NCBI GenBank assembly: GCA_020631675.1
Contig: JAHDGT010000010.1
Coordinates: 1 to 24,607 of the forward strand
Reading direction: 5' to 3'
Length of the DNA stretch: 24,607 nucleotides
Origin: Bacteroidota bacterium
GTDB lineage: Bacteria; Bacteroidota; Bacteroidia; Chitinophagales; UBA2359
Below are positions 23,646-24,607 of this stretch, in pieces; position 1 is the stretch's first letter, and each line of letters starts with the position of its first letter. The translations under genes and the position numbers were made by a program. The notes under the pieces are model-generated. The model was not told the origin of the DNA. It did no database searches and saw only the letters and a program-made list of their open reading frames with translations.

Positions 23646-24338
23646 TTATCTAAAGTCGGAAAACTTGGTATGTGGAACTCTTGGCTTAAACTCTTTCATG
23701 GTATTCATAAAGCCATTGGCATCTATATACCCTTGTGAGCGCCCCAATTCTTCATTTTTGTGATTGAAGAAGATGAAAGTAGGATAAGAGTTGACACCAT
23801 AAAGGCTAGCGACTTCTTTATACTGTTCAGCATCTAGCTTGTAAAGGATGTAATTGGACTGTATATATTGACTGATCGCATCGTCAGCGAAAACCTCATG
23901 ATCCATTTGTTTACAAACTCTACACCAAGAAGTTTCCATATCTAAGATATAAGGTTTCTTCTGTTGTGCGGCATGTGCTTTTAATTCATCGTAAGTACCT
24001 TCAAATTTGTACGATAATCTTTTTTTCAAGCTTTGTTTATCATACAGCTTCGGCTCACTTGAGTTCTCTTTAGTTACTACCCCTTTTTCTTTAGCGGGTT
24101 CATCTACAATAGTGGCTTTGCTGGAAGTTCTGCTTGCCGGTTCTTCTGATTGAGCAGGAGCTTGTGCTTCATCTGTTTTAGTGGCAGGTGTAGGTGTAGT
24201 AGTTTTCGTATTACTCTTTTCAGCTTGGCGAGTATTACGTATTTCATCTATTAAAGATTGTTGAGCGTAGCTTTGCATAGAGAATAGACCCATAACGAAA
24301 ATCAGGGCAATGTAAGTGGTTATGTTGTATGCTTTCAT
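23646..24338 (-). CDS. Exported thioredoxin-fold protein (CRVC active site)
   Basis: A 230-aa protein. The signal peptide MKAYNITTYIALIFVMGLFSMQSYAQ is followed by a Pro/Ala/Thr/Glu-rich linker (about 27-105) and a thioredoxin-like domain (about 110-220): KPYILDMETSWCRVCKQMDHEVF with redox pair C139/C142, and cis-Pro186 in SYPTFIFF. The WCRVCK motif with a following acidic residue matches the thioredoxin_7/DsbD-gamma-like group rather than classic WCGPC thioredoxin, so a periplasmic disulfide reductase or isomerase role is likely. The start is placed at the ATG at 24338 because it begins a good signal peptide; the frame is open back to 24422, but that extension has no family support. It is first in a pair with the DUF4846 lipoprotein. 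Confidence 0.88.
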   Translation of the reverse strand: MKAYNITTYIALIFVMGLFSMQSYAQQSLIDEIRNTRQAEKSNTKTTTPTPATKTDEAQAPAQSEEPASRTSSKATIVDEPAKEKGVVTKENSSEPKLYDKQSLKKRLSYKFEGTYDELKAHAAQQKKPYILDMETSWCRVCKQMDHEVFADDAISQYIQSNYILYKLDAEQYKEVASLYGVNSYPTFIFFNHKNEELGRSQGYIDANGFMNTMKEFKPRVPHTKFSDFR

Positions 24339-24457
24339 GAACGGAAGATTACAAAACGAAAAGAAAAAGAGAGGACTGGAATAAGCTAGGATAAAGTTAC
24401 AGCACAAAGTAGTAGCAATCAATATGTAGAGAGGCTGTATACTGCTTATAAACGAAA

Positions 24458-24492
24458 AAGCCCTCGATCAACATATGTTAGATCGAGGGCTT
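24458..24492 (-). terminator. Intrinsic terminator of the gene entering from the right
   Basis: AAGCCCTCGATC (24458-24469) pairs with GATCGAGGGCTT (24481-24492). The 11-base loop contains the palindrome AACATATGTT. On the minus strand the stem is followed by TTTTTCG, giving the U run. It lies 50 bases past the stop of the partial gene at 24542. Confidence 0.8.
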
Positions 24493-24541
24493 CTTTCTTG
24501 GTTTAAAACCTTATGGTCATAACACCAAGTACAGGTGGCAA

Positions 24542-24607
24542 TTACTTGCTACCACACAATACTTCAACCCAGTCAGTGAAACCACCAACACGAACTAATT
24601 TCTTAGT
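24542..24607 (-). CDS. C-terminal end of an unidentified protein (partial)
   Basis: The minus strand is open from the right edge to a TAA at 24544-24542, encoding 21 residues: TKKLVRVGGFTDWVEVLCGS plus a final Lys. A matching intrinsic terminator follows 50 bases later, which supports a real gene end. I do not recognise the family from this fragment; the -DWVEVLC- ending with a lone Cys is the only notable feature. Confidence 0.7.
   Translation of the reverse strand, partial: TKKLVRVGGFTDWVEVLCGSK

Noticed and set aside
24339..24422. 28-residue N-terminal extension of the thioredoxin-like protein
   Set aside because: The ATG at 24338 begins a complete signal peptide; the extension would bury it.

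Overview
The window looks like a Bacteroidota chromosome, most plausibly a Saprospiria/Lewinella-type lineage (an inference, not proven here). Three large secreted proteins end in type IX secretion system (T9SS) type A sorting domains, promoters match the Bacteroidota form TTTG-N(~20)-TAnnTTTG, Shine-Dalgarno sequences are weak, and DUF4846 and PorV2/PorU2-type proteins occur.

Left part (1-7202): a TldD-type metalloprotease gene and the 5' part of a second TldD/PmbA-family gene lie on the minus strand, separated by a hairpin-rich spacer bounded by a 13-bp inverted repeat. On the plus strand follow a 905-aa secreted protein with two Asp-rich calcium-loop-like motifs and a T9SS sorting domain, a 22-bp perfect hairpin, a structured intergenic repeat, and a MidA-like SAM methyltransferase with a TPR-like tail.

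Middle (7203-9396): the SRP RNA gene (ffs, minus) is divergent from an acyl-CoA carboxylase beta subunit (plus), each with a recognisable promoter. Downstream are a second copy of the structured repeat and a 29-bp perfect hairpin that separates the carboxylase from the convergent gene.

Right-centre (9397-21323, minus strand): a PorV2-like outer-membrane barrel gene followed by two tandem, ~1700-aa C25-family (gingipain-fold) PorU2-like proteins, separated by a third copy of the repeat. In canonical T9SS, PorV shuttles cargo to the PorU sortase. This cluster therefore reads as a second, accessory sorting module with a duplicated sortase. Both paralogs keep the His/Cys dyad at identical 30-residue spacing, share an ILEI/FAM3-like domain with four conserved cysteines, and carry their own T9SS sorting tails, which are far more alike than their N termini.

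Right end (21324-24607, minus strand): a membrane-anchored VanX-type D-Ala-D-Ala dipeptidase with a His-rich linker, a DUF4846 lipoprotein, an exported thioredoxin-fold protein immediately upstream of it, a terminator, and the last 21 codons of an unidentified gene.

The most unusual signals are the duplicated PorU2 pair and a three-copy intergenic repeat whose hairpin varies in sequence by compensatory changes, the classic sign of selection on structure. No tRNA, rRNA, CRISPR array, transposase or phage gene was seen.
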